From Bacillota bacterium (lineage in GTDB: Bacteria > Bacillota > SHA-98 > UBA4971), in NCBI GenBank assembly GCA_014360195.1, contig JACIXY010000008.1:1-64000 (forward strand): 64,000 bases of DNA. Reading direction: 5' to 3'. Positions 1-8,241 of this stretch are shown in pieces; position 1 is the stretch's first letter, and each line of letters begins with the position of its first letter. Both the position numbers and the translations under genes were made by a program. Below the pieces are notes generated by a model, which had not been told where the DNA came from, did no database searches, and saw only the letters and a program-made list of their open reading frames with translations.

Positions 1-35
1 GCTGCCTAGCCAGACGGGCCGGATTTTGGCGAAGC

Positions 36-53
36 GCGCCCCGCTTGGGGCGC
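36..53. other. GC-rich stem-loop downstream of the O-antigen ligase
   Basis: A 7-bp perfect stem (GCGCCCC / GGGGCGC) with the loop GCTT lies about 85 bases past the ligase stop. In the direction of that gene no T-run follows, so it is at best a weak terminator. Confidence 0.3.
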
Positions 54-60
54 CGTCCCC

Positions 61-125
61 GAGTGCAACACCGGCAACCCGGCAACTACTGGAAGAGGGG
101 CGAGAACTAACGCACCCTCACTTAG
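61..125 (+). repeat. Dispersed repeat A, right-half copy
   Basis: About 64 bases that match one half of the palindromic element at 20220-20345 (that half is inverted there). Shared blocks are ACCGGCAA, GCAACTACTGGAA, GAACTAA and the end GCACCCTCACTTAG. The GCAACTACTGG core can form a small hairpin. It sits just past the O-antigen ligase. No protein is encoded. Confidence 0.55.
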
Positions 126-136
126 TCTTTCCCAGG

Positions 137-1381
137 TTACGGTGCGACCCTCGCGTTTCGCGGGACGCGGTCCCTCCCCTGCGCTCGCTCTGCTATCCAC
201 GCGAGGACCCCGTAGGAAACGAAGAAAAGCGGCAACATGTCTATGGAGTAGATGCTGAGGTCAAACTGCAGGTGCACAACAAGAGCGACGAAGACTGCCA
301 GAGCAGATGGGGCGATACCCTGCAGGATTCCGAGGCTGCAGGCGCGGAGGCCGCTTGCGACCCCAACCGCGATCACCCACCCAACCAGGACGAGCCCAGG
401 AATCCCGGTGGCTGCGCCGAACTCAAGGAATACGTTGTGGGCAAACGGCTGCTCCTGGATGGGATTGCGGGCATGGGGATAAGCCATATAAGCCTCGCGG
501 AAATTGTTGACGCCGACCCCCACCACCGGGTGATCATTCATGATCGCGAGAGCAGTGCGCCAGATGTCCAGGCGGTCCTGGTTGGCTGCGGGGTTCAGGA
601 TCGTTGCATACCGAGCCCGGATCGGCGGATACGCAAGACTGAACGCGACAAGGAGCACCGTGAGTACCGTCAGGACGAGGATGGCGCGGGCAACGCGCCT
701 CCCTCGCGAGTAGAGCAGTGCCACGACCAGCACCGCGAGCCCCACCACGAATCCGACCAGCGCGCCCCGGGACTGGGTTGCCATGAGGGCAGCGAACGTC
801 AGTGCAGCACATGCCCCCGATGCCAGCTTTTGCGGAGTGCGGGCCGCCCGTGCCAGGCATCCGATGGCAATGATGGTCGCTATGGCCATGATGGTTCCGG
901 CGGTATTGCATCCCACAAAGGGGAGCTGTGCCCGGGGCACGCCGCCGCGCTTGAGCACAAACATGCCGAACCCCACAAGCGCGTATACTGCTCCGGCGGA
1001 TGCCGCCGCGAGGAACACGGTCGTAAGCCGCGCTCCTGCGCCGCTACTCGCCGCCTTCCTTGTGGCACCGAGGATGAGCCACCCCGTGAGCATCGCCCCA
1101 AGGGTGCTGCCGAAAGCGTTGGCAGGTTTCCATGCGAACGGCGCCGTGCCGAGCATCCACGCCGCGAGGACGAGCAGCGCGGCGGTTGACGGTGTAAGGC
1201 TGACCCGGCGCGACCCGGGGTCGGTTAGAAGCCGGTAAACAGCGCAGCCCAGGAGAACAAGCTGGGCGACGAGCGTGTGGCCGAGTGCGAGGCCGGCTGC
1301 GCCGACATACCAGCCAACAACCTCCGCCCGGTATGGGCGGGTCGCCGCTGGTGCGAAACGAGGGCCTGGCAGCTCAGGCAT
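137..1381 (-). CDS. O-antigen ligase / polymerase family membrane protein
   Basis: A 414-residue polytopic inner-membrane protein of the WaaL/Wzy superfamily, which transfers undecaprenyl-linked O-antigen onto lipid A-core in the periplasm or polymerises repeat units. About ten hydrophobic helices run through the sequence. The Wzy_C-type loop lies around residues 270-300 and contains RLDIWRTAL and HPVVGVGVNNF, the usual signature just before a functional histidine/arginine region. The ATG start has a strong GGAGGAGGG site 8 bases upstream. A divergent glycosyltransferase gene begins 220 bases away. The family is secure. Whether it is a ligase or a polymerase cannot be decided from sequence alone, though the LPS gene context favours a ligase. 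Confidence 0.8.
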   Translation of the reverse strand: MPELPGPRFAPAATRPYRAEVVGWYVGAAGLALGHTLVAQLVLLGCAVYRLLTDPGSRRVSLTPSTAALLVLAAWMLGTAPFAWKPANAFGSTLGAMLTGWLILGATRKAASSGAGARLTTVFLAAASAGAVYALVGFGMFVLKRGGVPRAQLPFVGCNTAGTIMAIATIIAIGCLARAARTPQKLASGACAALTFAALMATQSRGALVGFVVGLAVLVVALLYSRGRRVARAILVLTVLTVLLVAFSLAYPPIRARYATILNPAANQDRLDIWRTALAIMNDHPVVGVGVNNFREAYMAYPHARNPIQEQPFAHNVFLEFGAATGIPGLVLVGWVIAVGVASGLRACSLGILQGIAPSALAVFVALVVHLQFDLSIYSIDMLPLFFVSYGVLAWIAERAQGRDRVPRNARVAP

Positions 1382-1601
1382 TGTGCAATCCCTCCTCCAC
1401 GGCTACCCAGAGTGTATTCTCGTCCGCGCAGGCAAACTCCTCTTCGCGGCCCGGTGGAGGCAAGAATTCCCGGTCGCAGGAGCAGAAGGAATACTGGTAG
1501 AATAGCACGAAGGAAGTATGTTGCCCGGAGGACCGTATCGGGCATAGCATGCACTATGGCGGGCACCGGGCAGAAACGCAGTGGGAGTTGGCAGAGACAC
1601 A

Positions 1602-2543
1602 ATGGAAGCCAGCAAGGACGCAGTGGGAGCGGACGGCCTCGCGTTTGTCATCGTCACGTACAACACCCGTGAGCTTTTGCGCAAATGCCTCGCGAGCATA
1701 ATGGGAGAGGCACCATCAGAGTCTTGTGCCGACCATTTCAGGGTGATCGTAGTCGACAACGCATCGTCCGACGGGACGCAAGACATGTTGCGGGACGAAT
1801 TCCCGTCCGTGCACCTTATCGCTAGCCCCGAGAACCTGGGCCCGGCGAAAGGTTTCAACCTGGGGCTCGCGGAAGCCCTGAAGGATGCGGAGTTCGTGGT
1901 CGTCATGAACAGTGACGTCGTCATCCTCCCCGGCACGGTGCGAGAGATGATAACGTTCCTGAAAGCCAAACCCCACGTTGATGGTGTCTCGGTGCCCCTC
2001 TTCTACCCGGATATGTCGGCACAGAAGACGAGGACCCATATAACGCGCCTGATGCCCATCGACAAGAGGAGGCCGTTTCGCGCGGACTTCCCTGGCACTA
2101 CCTTCGCCATGATTCGCGCGCGGGCGTTCCGTCAAGTGGGGGGATACGACGAAAACTACTACTTCTATAACGAGGACCTGGACTGGGCCAGGAGGGCCAA
2201 GGCCGCGGGTTGCGTGTTTTACCATCTCCCGAAGGCCAGCGCCATCCATGCCCTCGGACAGGGGCGTAAGCAGAACGTGTCGCGGATCGTGGCCGAGCTT
2301 TACAAGAGCAATATCTATTACTATAAGCGGTACTACCCTCGTTTCGCGTGGCTTGCGCTTATAATCCTGCGCCTCGAGATCGGCTGGCGGATCCGCAGTC
2401 TGCGCCGCGAGCTTGAGCGCACCACAGACCCGGCGGCGCGGAGCAATATCGGTGAATCCATAGGCGTCTATATCGAGGCCAGAAGACGGATGGAGGAAGA
2501 ATACAGGCGGCGGAATGTGCCGCAAATCCCCATGTTCGCATAA
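1602..2543 (+). CDS. Family 2 glycosyltransferase (rhamnosyltransferase-like)
   Basis: A 313-residue GT-A fold enzyme of the WbbL/rhamnosyltransferase type. It opens with FVIVTYNTRELL, then VDNASSDGT and ENLGPAKGFN, followed by the metal-binding NSDV around residue 104 and the NEDLDWARRA motif around residue 190 that is typical of this subfamily. It probably adds a sugar to a lipid-linked O-antigen or cell-surface polysaccharide on the cytoplasmic side. It is the only complete plus-strand gene in the window apart from a mini-ORF near 44.8 kb. A GTG at 1581 in the same frame is an alternative start; the ATG at 1602 was chosen because conserved sequence begins soon after it, and neither has a good ribosome site. 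The sugar specificity is unknown. Confidence 0.85.
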   Translation: MEASKDAVGADGLAFVIVTYNTRELLRKCLASIMGEAPSESCADHFRVIVVDNASSDGTQDMLRDEFPSVHLIASPENLGPAKGFNLGLAEALKDAEFVVVMNSDVVILPGTVREMITFLKAKPHVDGVSVPLFYPDMSAQKTRTHITRLMPIDKRRPFRADFPGTTFAMIRARAFRQVGGYDENYYFYNEDLDWARRAKAAGCVFYHLPKASAIHALGQGRKQNVSRIVAELYKSNIYYYKRYYPRFAWLALIILRLEIGWRIRSLRRELERTTDPAARSNIGESIGVYIEARRRMEEEYRRRNVPQIPMFA

Positions 2544-2625
2544 CGCATATCGGCCCGTTAGCTGTGCCAAAGCCCCACCGGCGTTCGTTATCTCACGCTG
2601 AGATCACTCAGACCGTGCTGGCCCT

Positions 2626-2927
2626 TTGCGTCGTCCTGACTTGCCCCTGACGGGTTTGCATGGCTCTCATTCGCTGGTAGACACCGGTTTTCCCCGCGCA
2701 GTGTCAAAGCATAGGCTCGGCCACCGGGCTGTGCTGAAGCGGATAGGCTTCATACTGGAGGTCCTGGGCCTCTGTGCCACGCCGGATCTAGCGACTGGAC
2801 AGCAGATCTCTCCCGGGTCTGGCCCCTGTTGAACCCACAAGGCCCACGGCGCGGCGTGTGCTCATCCGGGTTGAAGGTCATTATGAATGTCCCCGTCGCC
2901 GAACTGGAAACCTGGAAGGGGTCGTGA
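2626..2927 (+). pseudogene. Decayed AbiEi-like antitoxin C-terminus
   Basis: A plus-strand reading frame carries KHRLGHRAVLKRIGFILEVL, which resembles the helical C-terminal part of AbiEi-family antitoxins. It stops at about 2832. In another frame downstream the stretch GLKVIMNVPVAELETWKGS ends at 2927 and resembles the usual AbiEi C-terminus. The two pieces would join with one frameshift. No intact winged-helix N-terminus and no AbiEii nucleotidyltransferase partner are present. The identification rests on remembered family patterns and is tentative. The rest of the gap from 2544 to 2982 holds nothing recognisable. Confidence 0.35.
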
Positions 2928-2982
2928 TGAGTGGGAGGAGACCTTCGGCGCGTCTCGGTGGCCGCCAGTAAACAGATCGGAG

Positions 2983-3837
2983 TTACCAGTTGACCTCGAA
3001 GAGGCGGCTGCGCGCGAGGACCTGGTTTGCGGACCAGACGCCGACGGCGGCACCGACCAGGGTGTCGCTAGGCCAGTGGGCGCGCTCGTACACGCGGGAG
3101 ACAGCAACGAGGGTGGCACCGGCGTAGAAAAACACGCGATACCTTGGGTATTGCCTTGCCAGGACCGTGGCAAGGGCGAATGCGGCGGCGCTGTGGCCGG
3201 ACGGCAACGAATTATACCCTTCACGGATGCACGGACCGCTGAACGCATATGGCCCCTCGCCCAGCCCGGGGCGGGCACGCCCGAAGGCCGCCTTCAGGAT
3301 GGCACAGCTCAGGCCGGAGTAGATGACGGCGTTCGCGGCAAGGTAACCGGTCTCTGGGTCACGCAGCGCCACGAGACCCGATATCCCGAGGGTCGCGACG
3401 CCGCTCCCGAGGTCCGTAATGACATCTCCCCAGCGGTCCATCCCGGGGTCCCTGGGACCAGAGTTGATCTGATCATATACGTCTCGGTCCACGAGCATGA
3501 CGGCGCCGCCCGCCAGTGCTAGCAACGATGCCTTACCGGGATCGATCTCGATGCGACCCGCGTAAATCCTGTACAGATCCTCGCGGAGTGCGTTTATGGG
3601 GCCAGCGGCACCGAACGCGTCTACCAGGTTCGCGCCGCTCCCGACAGGAGTTCTGCTTGGGCCGTTGTCTGTAGCCACAAGATAAAGCTCGACCGGGGCA
3701 GGGGCCGGGCAGGCCAGGGCCGCCGGGGTACCCAGCGCCAATGTCGCCGCCACGGTCGCCACGGCCACGGCCACGGCGATCATCATCACGACCCATGCGC
3801 CTCCAAGGATGCGGCAAGGCCTGTAGTGAACCTGCAT
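2983..3837 (-). CDS. Exported PAP2-family phosphatase
   Basis: A 284-residue membrane phosphatase. A signal/anchor segment covers residues about 14-40. The three PAP2 motifs are intact: KAAFGRARP near residue 180, SLPSGHS near 205, and SRVYERAHWPSD near 248-259, which hold the catalytic histidines. Family members remove phosphate from undecaprenyl pyrophosphate, phosphatidic acid or lipid A (LpxE/LpxF type) on the outer face of the inner membrane. The O-antigen and LPS neighbourhood makes undecaprenyl pyrophosphate recycling or lipid A dephosphorylation plausible, but the substrate cannot be read from the sequence. An extra domain of about 80 residues precedes the PAP2 core. The 237 bases between its start and galE hold nothing recognisable. 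Confidence 0.85.
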   Translation of the reverse strand: MQVHYRPCRILGGAWVVMMIAVAVAVATVAATLALGTPAALACPAPAPVELYLVATDNGPSRTPVGSGANLVDAFGAAGPINALREDLYRIYAGRIEIDPGKASLLALAGGAVMLVDRDVYDQINSGPRDPGMDRWGDVITDLGSGVATLGISGLVALRDPETGYLAANAVIYSGLSCAILKAAFGRARPGLGEGPYAFSGPCIREGYNSLPSGHSAAAFALATVLARQYPRYRVFFYAGATLVAVSRVYERAHWPSDTLVGAAVGVWSANQVLARSRLFEVNW

Positions 3838-4074
3838 GGCGCCACCTCCAGAGCCTCCAGAGCTTCGCTGCCTGATGTCGCCTCAGAGAATGCACTTCTT
3901 AAGCTCAGTATCCGATGCTGATAGATCCGATGATGATGGCGCGGGCTGCTGGCCACTGCTTGCTGGCACGGCCGATCATCCAGAAAACGAATGCCTCGTC
4001 CCATCATTCGCCAATCCCGGACGCTAGCCGGCCCGGTATGACCAACGGAGGGGAATGGCCGCCCACCGCGCCCC

Positions 4075-5118
4075 TCACCCTCGACCTTCGGGGGCCGCTT
4101 CGCCGACCCCCTGCGCCGCGGCGGGCGCCGCCTCGCCAGCATAGCCCCGCGGGTGACGGCGGTGCCACTCCCAGGCGGTGGCGATGATGGTCTCGAGGTC
4201 GGCGTAGCGCGGCTTCCAGCCGAGCTCGCGCATTATCCGGTCAGAGCTTGCCACGAGCACCGCCGGGTCCCCAGGGCGGCGCGGCGCGTCCACAACCGGG
4301 ATGTCCCGCCCTGTCACGCGGCGCGCTGTCTCGATCACCTGCCGCACCGTGTAGCCTTTGCCACAACCCAGGTTGTAAGCCTTCGAGCCACACCCGTCCG
4401 CGAGCGCCTCGGCAGCCAGCACGTGCGCGGACGCGAGGTCGCACACGTGGATGTAATCGCGCACGCACGTCCCGTCGGGGGTGTCATAGTCGGTGCCAAA
4501 CACCTGCAGGCGCGGGCGCAGGCCCAGCGCCGTCATGAGTACAAGCGGGATAAGCTGCGTCTCTGGGTCGTGGTCCTCGCCGATGTCCCCGGCCGGATCG
4601 GCCCCGGCGGCGTTAAAGTAACGAAGCGCAACATATCGCATGCCGTAGGCGCGGTCGTATGCGGCGAGCACGCGTTCGAACATGAGCTTGGTTTCGCCGT
4701 ACACGTTCGTCGGGCGGCAGTCGGCGTCTTCCTCGATGGGCACTCGCTCCGGATCGCCGTACACGGCTGCCGAGGATGAAAACACGATCCGCCCCACGCC
4801 CGCCTTTCGCATGGCGTCGAGCAGCACGAGGCCTTTGGCCACGTTGTTGTGGTAGTATTTCGCCGGGTCCTCCATGGACTCCGCAACCGAGGTGTAAGCC
4901 GCGAAATGCATCACCACGTCGAACTTGCGCGACGCGAACGCAGCGCCCAAGGCGGCGCGGTCGCCCGTATCGCCGACGATGAGCGGGCACCCTGCCACGG
5001 CCTCGCGGTGGCCTTTTTCCAGACTATCGTATACGACCACCTCGTGGCCCGCCCGCAGAAGCTCGCGCACCACGTGGCTCCCGATGTATCCGGCGCCTCC
5101 CACTACCAGTACGTTCAC
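4075..5118 (-). CDS. galE: UDP-glucose 4-epimerase
   Basis: A 347-residue extended short-chain dehydrogenase that interconverts UDP-glucose and UDP-galactose (or the GlcNAc/GalNAc pair) for polysaccharide synthesis. The NAD-binding GGAGYIGSH is at residues 7-15, the SSSAAVYG strand carries the catalytic serine/threonine region, YGETK around residue 141 holds the catalytic Tyr and Lys, and RYFNAAGAD and CVRDYIHV are GalE hallmarks. A GTG at 5118 is preferred because AAGGAG lies 9 bases upstream; an in-frame TTG at 5124 would be only 3 bases from it. It follows the LptD-like gene by 21 bases and may be co-transcribed with it. The C-terminal tail is Ala/Glu-rich. Confidence 0.92.
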   Translation of the reverse strand: MNVLVVGGAGYIGSHVVRELLRAGHEVVVYDSLEKGHREAVAGCPLIVGDTGDRAALGAAFASRKFDVVMHFAAYTSVAESMEDPAKYYHNNVAKGLVLLDAMRKAGVGRIVFSSSAAVYGDPERVPIEEDADCRPTNVYGETKLMFERVLAAYDRAYGMRYVALRYFNAAGADPAGDIGEDHDPETQLIPLVLMTALGLRPRLQVFGTDYDTPDGTCVRDYIHVCDLASAHVLAAEALADGCGSKAYNLGCGKGYTVRQVIETARRVTGRDIPVVDAPRRPGDPAVLVASSDRIMRELGWKPRYADLETIIATAWEWHRRHPRGYAGEAAPAAAQGVGEAAPEGRG

Positions 5119-5139
5119 CCGCAAGAACTCCTTCCCCGC

Positions 5140-7038
5140 CTACCTTGTAAACCGCACCTCAAGCCCGAACTCCTGCCGCTTCTCGCGCCACGTGGCCGTA
5201 ATGTCGTAACAATGATGGTGGTTCGTGACGAAGAAGTCGAGGTCCTTTACGGCGTCACCACCGATGTCATACATTGCGCCGACTCTGGCGGTCCACGACT
5301 GGTTCAACCGCACGGTCATGTCCGCCGCCACCTGGTTGAGCGGGGAGATCGCGTCGAAGGCGAACGGGCTTGCGCCAGAGACGGTCCGGCGCGTGTAGTC
5401 AAGCCCCGCGACAACGCGCGGCGCGTCGCGCCCGAACGCGTCGAGGCTGCCGAACCGGCCGTCGAGGCTGACCGTGGCTGCGCGCGACTCCAGGACGTCG
5501 CCGGTCCCATACCAGGCACGCCTGGCGGATACGTTCAGTCCTATGGTAACGTCGAGGCCGCCGATGTTGCCTGATCCCGCCTGCCCGGCGCCGCTCGCCG
5601 CCCCGCCGCCGCCAAAGTTGAGCTTCAGCGGTTTTGAAGCCACGGAAATCGCCGCGCATGAACGCGTGGACTCGACGCCGCGCCCCGGCTCCTCGAACCG
5701 CCCTACGCCGCCGCTGAGTGTGACACGCGCGCCCAGGATCGCAATGGGATCTAGCGTGGCGTCCACTGCTGGAAGCGAGTAAGTGGTCCCCGTGCTGAGG
5801 AGGTCCTTGCGGGCAGCGGCCTGGAGAGCCAACGGCCCCAGCTTGGCAACGCCCGTGACGCCGCCTTCGAGCCCCGCACCGGACGCGGTGCCGGAGCGGT
5901 AACGCGCGTCAGCCACCACAGAAAACGCTGCGGGACCCCGGTGGGCGAACATTTCAGTTATGTCAAGCCTGCATAGAGCGGATGCGTACGGCCCCTCCCA
6001 CGAGCGCAAGCCCCCGATGAGCGTTGCGCTCACGCCCGGCCCGGAGCGGGCATCGGCGCGCGCCTCGACATGCACGCCCCTGCGCCGCGTGAGGTAAGCG
6101 CCGTCGTACCGGATGGTGAGATCCTCGCGTGAGCGGTCCAGGTAGGAGAGACCGGCTACAAAGCCGTTCTTGGGGTCGTACGCCAGCCTGGGGACAGGAT
6201 AGCCCTCGCCCTCAACCCATCCTACCCTCTCCCCACGCAACGGGATGGTGAGCCTTGGCACAACCAGCACCGGCAGATGCTCCAGCCACAAAACCGGCCA
6301 CTCGGCCACGACTCGCCTCTCGGGGTATATCACGAGCTTCCTCGTGGTTACCCGGTAACACGGGTCCTCGAGGTCGCACCCGGTTGCGTGCGCGTCGGCT
6401 AGCGTAAGCTTGTCAGGAGCCACGTCCATCTCTTTCCCGCGCACGTAGACCCCCGGGACTGATCCCTTCGGGTCGAGGACTCGTCCGGTAGCGGCCTTGA
6501 GGTCATATGCGAATAGGGTACAACTTGTGACAGAAGAGCCTCGGCGGACGAGGACGTTCCCGCGCGCCAAGAGTTCCCCGGCGTCCACGTTGACCCGAAG
6601 ATAGTCGGCGGACACAAAAAGGTCGCGGTGGGTTGCCCGCACATTGCCGCGCGCCTCCACAATCGTTCCATCGCTACCGTAGTGGTACTGCGTGGTATCC
6701 GCCTCTATCACGACCGGCTCATCGCCGGCGCCGGCATCCACCATACTTGCCCCAGAGCCGCTCGCGGTGTCTGTGATGACTCCCTGATCCGCTGCGCTTG
6801 ACCGAACGGCCCCTGCGGCAAGAATGATAAGGATCACCGCTGCGAAGACGCCCACGAGCCGCGCGATCCGCGCGACTGCCTCGACCCTCTCCCCGCCCCG
6901 CAGGGTGGCATGCTCTTGGATTCGCAAGCCCAGGAGCCACGAGCCGCCAAAGCGCCGCGCACCTCGCCACAGCAGCCGCGCCCATCGGAGAGATGCCAGG
7001 AGGGATGCCAGCTTACTGACGCCCCACAGCGCATTCAC
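5140..7038 (-). CDS. LptD/OstA-like outer membrane protein (second copy)
   Basis: A 632-residue protein organised like LptD, the outer-membrane LPS translocon. A hydrophobic export segment lies around residues 60-82. An LptA-like beta-jellyroll follows (about 105-215, with VEARGNVRATHRDLFVSADY and the ARGNVLVRRG turn). Then come CDLEDPCYRVTTRKLVIYPE and the WPVLWLEHLPVLVVPRLTIP stretch that introduces the barrel. The rest (about 280-632) is amphipathic beta sequence ending in EVRFTR. The 39-kb gene is a longer LptD, so this is a second, divergent copy. The Cys pair near residue 190 could form a disulfide. The start at 7038 is a GTG with a poor ribosome site, so the true start may lie further inside. 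Confidence 0.7.
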   Translation of the reverse strand: MNALWGVSKLASLLASLRWARLLWRGARRFGGSWLLGLRIQEHATLRGGERVEAVARIARLVGVFAAVILIILAAGAVRSSAADQGVITDTASGSGASMVDAGAGDEPVVIEADTTQYHYGSDGTIVEARGNVRATHRDLFVSADYLRVNVDAGELLARGNVLVRRGSSVTSCTLFAYDLKAATGRVLDPKGSVPGVYVRGKEMDVAPDKLTLADAHATGCDLEDPCYRVTTRKLVIYPERRVVAEWPVLWLEHLPVLVVPRLTIPLRGERVGWVEGEGYPVPRLAYDPKNGFVAGLSYLDRSREDLTIRYDGAYLTRRRGVHVEARADARSGPGVSATLIGGLRSWEGPYASALCRLDITEMFAHRGPAAFSVVADARYRSGTASGAGLEGGVTGVAKLGPLALQAAARKDLLSTGTTYSLPAVDATLDPIAILGARVTLSGGVGRFEEPGRGVESTRSCAAISVASKPLKLNFGGGGAASGAGQAGSGNIGGLDVTIGLNVSARRAWYGTGDVLESRAATVSLDGRFGSLDAFGRDAPRVVAGLDYTRRTVSGASPFAFDAISPLNQVAADMTVRLNQSWTARVGAMYDIGGDAVKDLDFFVTNHHHCYDITATWREKRQEFGLEVRFTR

Positions 7039-7083
7039 CTGTAGTCTGCTAGTGGACCGGATGGAAATCCCATATCACTCCCG

Positions 7084-7113
7084 AAAAAAGCCCCTCGAAC
7101 AACCTCGGGGGGC
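7084..7113 (-). terminator. Rho-independent terminator
   Basis: In the minus-strand direction a GCCCC...GGGGC stem with an inner CGA/TCG pairing is followed directly by six T. It lies 62 bases past the stop of the 7176-8177 gene, ending that transcript before the LptD-like gene. Confidence 0.8.
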
Positions 7114-7175
7114 CTCACTTCCGGACGCGGGTCTTCACTCAAGCAAACCGCGGGCAGCCGCTCGTCCGCTCCCTC

Positions 7176-8177
7176 CTACTTACCCGGCTTTATCTGAACG
7201 GTCGGCGCTTCCTTCGTGAGCTCCACGGCCGTGTCCACGGGGAGCGTCATGCCCAGGACTTTCGTATCAGCGCCAACAGCCACGTAAAACTCGGTGCCAT
7301 CAGGAATGTTGACGTCCTTGCCCTGGACGAAGAACGCGCCGAGCGCCCCGACAGGCCCGAACACTATGAACCCGGCCAGGCCTGCGCCGATGGCCAGCTG
7401 CATCGACTCATTCAGCTTCTGCGTGCTCTCGTCAAAGGCAAGCGGGACCGCCACGCCGTCGAGCGTCCGCACATCCTTTAGCTCTAGCGTGATCTTGCCG
7501 TCGCGGCCCAGCCGCCCAGCCGGGGACACCTCCGTCACGATGCCATGGCCGCGCGTTCCCTTCGGGATGACCAGCTCGTTCCCGACGACCACGTCACGCG
7601 CCACCTCTATATCGACCTTCTGACCTTTCTGGGTGACACTGGAGTCGAGCCTCCCGAGGAGCTTGATCCTGACGGGCTGCCCCTTCGGAAGCATCGTGTC
7701 CTTCGTCTTCAGCGTCCCATCAGGCAGGCACAGCGCCGCGAGGTGATCGGCCCGGGTGACAATGGAGCCCTGACCGGGCGCACCGAGGATCATGGTCTCC
7801 AGCCGCTCCAGCTTGGTGACGGCCGGCTCCGACGTCACGCGCCTCTGTACGAACCACTCAACCGCGCCAAGCTTGTACCCCACAGACGGCCCCACACCAG
7901 GACCGCCGCCTGCAAGCACCCGGAGCCTGGCGATCCGATCTATCACCGACCCCTCCTGGGGTTTGCCAAAAAGCTCACTCTCCAGCCGTGCGACGCGGTC
8001 CACGATGGCTCCGCTGAGCTCTTTCCCGTACAGCGTTACCTCGATCCCTGCAAGGCTCTTCAAGAGCGTCGGCTGCTCCTGGGCAAGGGCCGGGACGAGT
8101 GATGTCGCGACGATGATAGCTGAAATAGTTATAGCTACGCCTGCCTTCGTGATGCTTCTCATGCTGCGTGCGTACAC
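7176..8177 (-). CDS. Exported protein of unknown function with LE..LFG-type repeats
   Basis: I do not recognise this 333-residue protein. A signal peptide is clear (hydrophobic run ending at PALAQEQ around residue 33). The N-terminal half holds degenerate repeats built on RLESELFGKPQEGSVIDRIA and KLERLETMILGAPGQGSIV, each about 25 residues. The C-terminal half is a beta-rich domain with ARDVVVGNELVIPKGT and a hydrophobic, glycine-rich segment (about 255-285) that could insert in a membrane. The GTG at 8177 is preferred because AAAGGGGG lies 9 bases upstream; an ATG at 8162 also fits the signal peptide. It sits between an SLH protein and an LptD-like gene, so an envelope role is likely, and it has its own terminator. 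Confidence 0.6.
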   Translation of the reverse strand: MYARSMRSITKAGVAITISAIIVATSLVPALAQEQPTLLKSLAGIEVTLYGKELSGAIVDRVARLESELFGKPQEGSVIDRIARLRVLAGGGPGVGPSVGYKLGAVEWFVQRRVTSEPAVTKLERLETMILGAPGQGSIVTRADHLAALCLPDGTLKTKDTMLPKGQPVRIKLLGRLDSSVTQKGQKVDIEVARDVVVGNELVIPKGTRGHGIVTEVSPAGRLGRDGKITLELKDVRTLDGVAVPLAFDESTQKLNESMQLAIGAGLAGFIVFGPVGALGAFFVQGKDVNIPDGTEFYVAVGADTKVLGMTLPVDTAVELTKEAPTVQIKPGK

Positions 8178-8241
8178 GCGCACTGACCCCCTTTCCTCTT
8201 TACCACAGCCGAGCTTCGCCCCACCCAACCCGTTTCCGACT

